Part shown: positions 29,991 through 31,516 of the stretch, piece by piece
Layout: each line of letters begins with the position of its first letter
Position numbering within the stretch: the first letter of the stretch is position 1
Source: an uncultured Campylobacter sp.
GTDB lineage: Bacteria > Campylobacterota > Campylobacteria > Campylobacterales > Campylobacteraceae
DNA length: 31,516 nt
Assembly (NCBI RefSeq): GCF_938017615.1
Contig: NZ_CALIJA010000101.1
Span: 1 to 31,516 of the forward strand
Reading direction: 5' to 3'
The notes under the pieces: model-generated
The model's input: only the letters and a program-made list of their open reading frames with translations
What the model was told of the DNA's origin: nothing
Databases searched by the model: none
Program-made: the position numbers and the translations under genes

Positions 29991-30612
29991 AATTTTGAAA
30001 CCGAATGAACTATACGGCTGGGTTTTTAACAAAGATGAAGAACTTTATAAGGCTTTAGGATTTGATTGCTGGATGGATTCGTTTATTCGCATATTAGCTC
30101 AAATTCCCGGTACCAGAAAAAAAGATATTTTGGATTACCTTGAATATGAAATCTTTGATTGGTACGAATGGTTTGAACTATATGGGATTATCCGAAGCGA
30201 CTATATGCTAGCGGACGAAGATAACCCTGAAATTTCAGCCTATCCGACATATGCGGGAGAGTATTTCGGAGTAATGGGCCAGCTGTTTTTAGGGGGTATG
30301 ATAGACTTCGGCATAGAGCGCGGAAATTTAAGAAAGAAATGGGCTGACTTCGATACGAATTTATCCAAGATCGATCTAGGTATGTCGCTTTATGAGAAGT
30401 GGGTCTATTTTAGAGATAATTTCTTTTTTGGATATAAATTTTTAGAGGAGGACAAAATAACTCCCCAAGCAGAGATAACTTGGAAAGACCCTAACACATG
30501 GAGCAGATTTAGCCATTGGATATGTATGACTAATGCGGGCAAAGAGTATCGTGATAAAATTTTAAAGCCGAGGCTTTATGAAAAGTATAAGGATGTGAGT
30601 ATAGAGGTGTAA
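29980..30612 (+). CDS. Unknown tryptophan-rich protein, likely immunity-type
   Basis: 210 residues, very rich in aromatics (WMDSFIRILAQIPGTRKK, IFDWYEWFELYGIIRSDYML, KWVYFRDNFFFGYKFLEE). It has no signal peptide; residues around 105-125 (YFGVMGQLFLGGMIDFGI) are hydrophobic but not a clear membrane helix. The gene overlaps the preceding one by 11 bases and has AAAAGGAG before its ATG. The acidic, Trp/Tyr-rich nature and small soluble size suit a toxin-binding immunity protein. I recognise no family. Confidence 0.6.
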   Translation: MKFKILKPNELYGWVFNKDEELYKALGFDCWMDSFIRILAQIPGTRKKDILDYLEYEIFDWYEWFELYGIIRSDYMLADEDNPEISAYPTYAGEYFGVMGQLFLGGMIDFGIERGNLRKKWADFDTNLSKIDLGMSLYEKWVYFRDNFFFGYKFLEEDKITPQAEITWKDPNTWSRFSHWICMTNAGKEYRDKILKPRLYEKYKDVSIEV

Positions 30613-30680
30613 TTTAGCGATTACAAATAACGAAAATTTATTATGAACATGTTTAATCTAGCAAGCAAAAAGGACTTCAA

Positions 30681-31466
30681 ATGACCATCTTACCAATATC
30701 AACCTTCGACAATGATTTACAAAGAGGCGATATTATAAAATTTAACGACGATGAGCTTATGGTCTGCGATGAGCGATGTTTCTGGACAGAAAATCCTTGC
30801 CTTTTAAATTTAAAAGATAACAGATACTTTGAGCTTCCTAGCGAGATGTTATCAAGCAAAGCGGGGTTTGTCGTGGACAAGGAGCAATTGATTCATAATT
30901 TAGCAAATTTCGGCATCAATGCGAGCCCCCGGGAGGTATTTATATGCTCCGATAATTACCTTAGTAGCGATGAACTAGGGGATTGCGACGAAACAATCCC
31001 CGGTTTCAGACTGATAAAACCCAGGGATAAATTCGGACGCAATAGGCGCATAAAGACAAATTTGATAAAAAAGCTTAGCGTTCCCCTCTTAAAATTTCGC
31101 GGAAAGATCGAGGTCGGAGATATTATCGAATGTAGAAAATCCTGCTATCCATATGAGAAAAATGTAAGCTTTATCGTAGTAAAAGCAAAAGACGATGATG
31201 GAGTAAATTTTATAAAATTGGTCGTAATTAGCGGCTACAAGGCAGGCTTATGGGTTCTGCCGTTTTTATTTAAAACAGATAAAAATACAGTAGAGGCGGA
31301 CTGGCTAATTAAAAATTGGAAATATATTTTTTATAGATGCTGCGATATAAGGCACACCTATGTAAATTTACAAAACCGAAAAGAGATTTTAAATTTTACC
31401 GATAAGCAGTTGGAAAATTTTATAAAAATAAAGCGAAAGAGATTAAAATTTAAATGGAAAAAGTAG
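30681..31466 (+). CDS. Unknown protein with two similar GDII domains, possibly immunity-type
   Basis: 261 residues. Two halves begin alike: LQRGDIIKFNDDELMVCDE (13-31) and IEVGDIIECRKSCYPYEKN (about 142-160). Each continues with strands (LNLKDNRYFELPSEML; FIVVKAKDDDGVNFIKLVVI), a hydrophobic segment and a D/W-Leu-Ile helix (KEQLIHNLANFG; ADWLIKNWKYIF), so an internal duplication is likely, much diverged. The C-terminus is very basic (NFIKIKRKRLKFKWKK). No catalytic motif was seen. It belongs to the A/T-rich block after Imm53. The family is not recognised. Confidence 0.6.
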   Translation: MTILPISTFDNDLQRGDIIKFNDDELMVCDERCFWTENPCLLNLKDNRYFELPSEMLSSKAGFVVDKEQLIHNLANFGINASPREVFICSDNYLSSDELGDCDETIPGFRLIKPRDKFGRNRRIKTNLIKKLSVPLLKFRGKIEVGDIIECRKSCYPYEKNVSFIVVKAKDDDGVNFIKLVVISGYKAGLWVLPFLFKTDKNTVEADWLIKNWKYIFYRCCDIRHTYVNLQNRKEILNFTDKQLENFIKIKRKRLKFKWKK

Positions 31467-31516
31467 ATAAGGATTTTAAAGCGAGCTTGTATAGTACCAC
31501 GCAGCAAAAGGGCTTT
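31454..31516 (+). CDS. Start of a partial gene running off the window
   Basis: An ATG at 31,454, inside the last codons of the previous gene in another frame, opens a frame (MEKVDKDFKASLYSTTQQKG) that is still open at the last base. An AAAGAG site lies about 12 bases upstream. The 13-base overlap is in keeping with the packing of this block. Only 21 residues are visible, too few to recognise. Confidence 0.4.
   Translation, partial: MEKVDKDFKASLYSTTQQKGF

Overview
The window looks like a piece of a Campylobacter-type epsilonproteobacterial chromosome, probably one of the less AT-rich oral species (C. gracilis, showae, rectus, curvus or concisus group). The clues are the many AAATTTTA/AAATTTAAA words, the promoters with a -10 box but no clear -35, and a Campylobacter-like chromosomal block (pit, azlCD, a HemN-like radical SAM gene). 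The species is an inference. No rRNA, tRNA or CRISPR array was seen.

About three quarters of the window (roughly 1 to 24,085) is the late half of a prophage with two convergent arms. The left arm reads rightward: a RelE/ParE-type toxin-antitoxin pair (389-870), a gene-poor stretch with a broken small gene (871-1493), then a tightly packed operon of a DUF1064-like nuclease, terminase small and large subunits, a portal, a putative scaffold, an Ala/Asn/Gln-rich virion protein, and a 1737-residue protein that looks like an injected polyvalent protein with PBECR-like and LPD38-like regions. The right arm reads leftward from about 24,021: a small protein, the major capsid protein (SU10/DUF5309-like), a connector-like protein, a 58-residue zinc ribbon, a run of tail and fibre genes, and a lysis cassette (overlapping Rz/Rz1-type spanins, holin, DUF5675 protein, GH24 lysozyme). 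The arms collide at 12,588-12,604, where the last genes overlap tail to tail. So the capsid gene sits about 18 kb from the portal and scaffold, on the other strand. No tape measure, tail tube, integrase, transposase, repressor or replication gene is visible. This suggests a short-tailed (podovirus-like) particle whose early region lies left of the window, or an incomplete element.

From about 24,090 the DNA is ordinary chromosome: a PiT phosphate transporter, the AzlC/AzlD branched-chain amino acid exporter pair, and a HemN/HutW-like radical SAM protein. From about 28,600 it becomes visibly richer in A and T and holds a run of small unrecognised genes around one clear Imm53-family immunity gene. 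No toxin is visible beside them, so this looks like an orphan immunity array. It runs off the right edge with a partial gene.

Points most worth a second look are the modular injected protein with an in-frame repeat-flanked segment, the convergent split of head genes, a hairpin that buries the capsid ribosome-binding site, a TTGTGTCA-type motif at both outer ends of the phage arms, a ten-heptad helical protein, and the immunity array with internally duplicated proteins.
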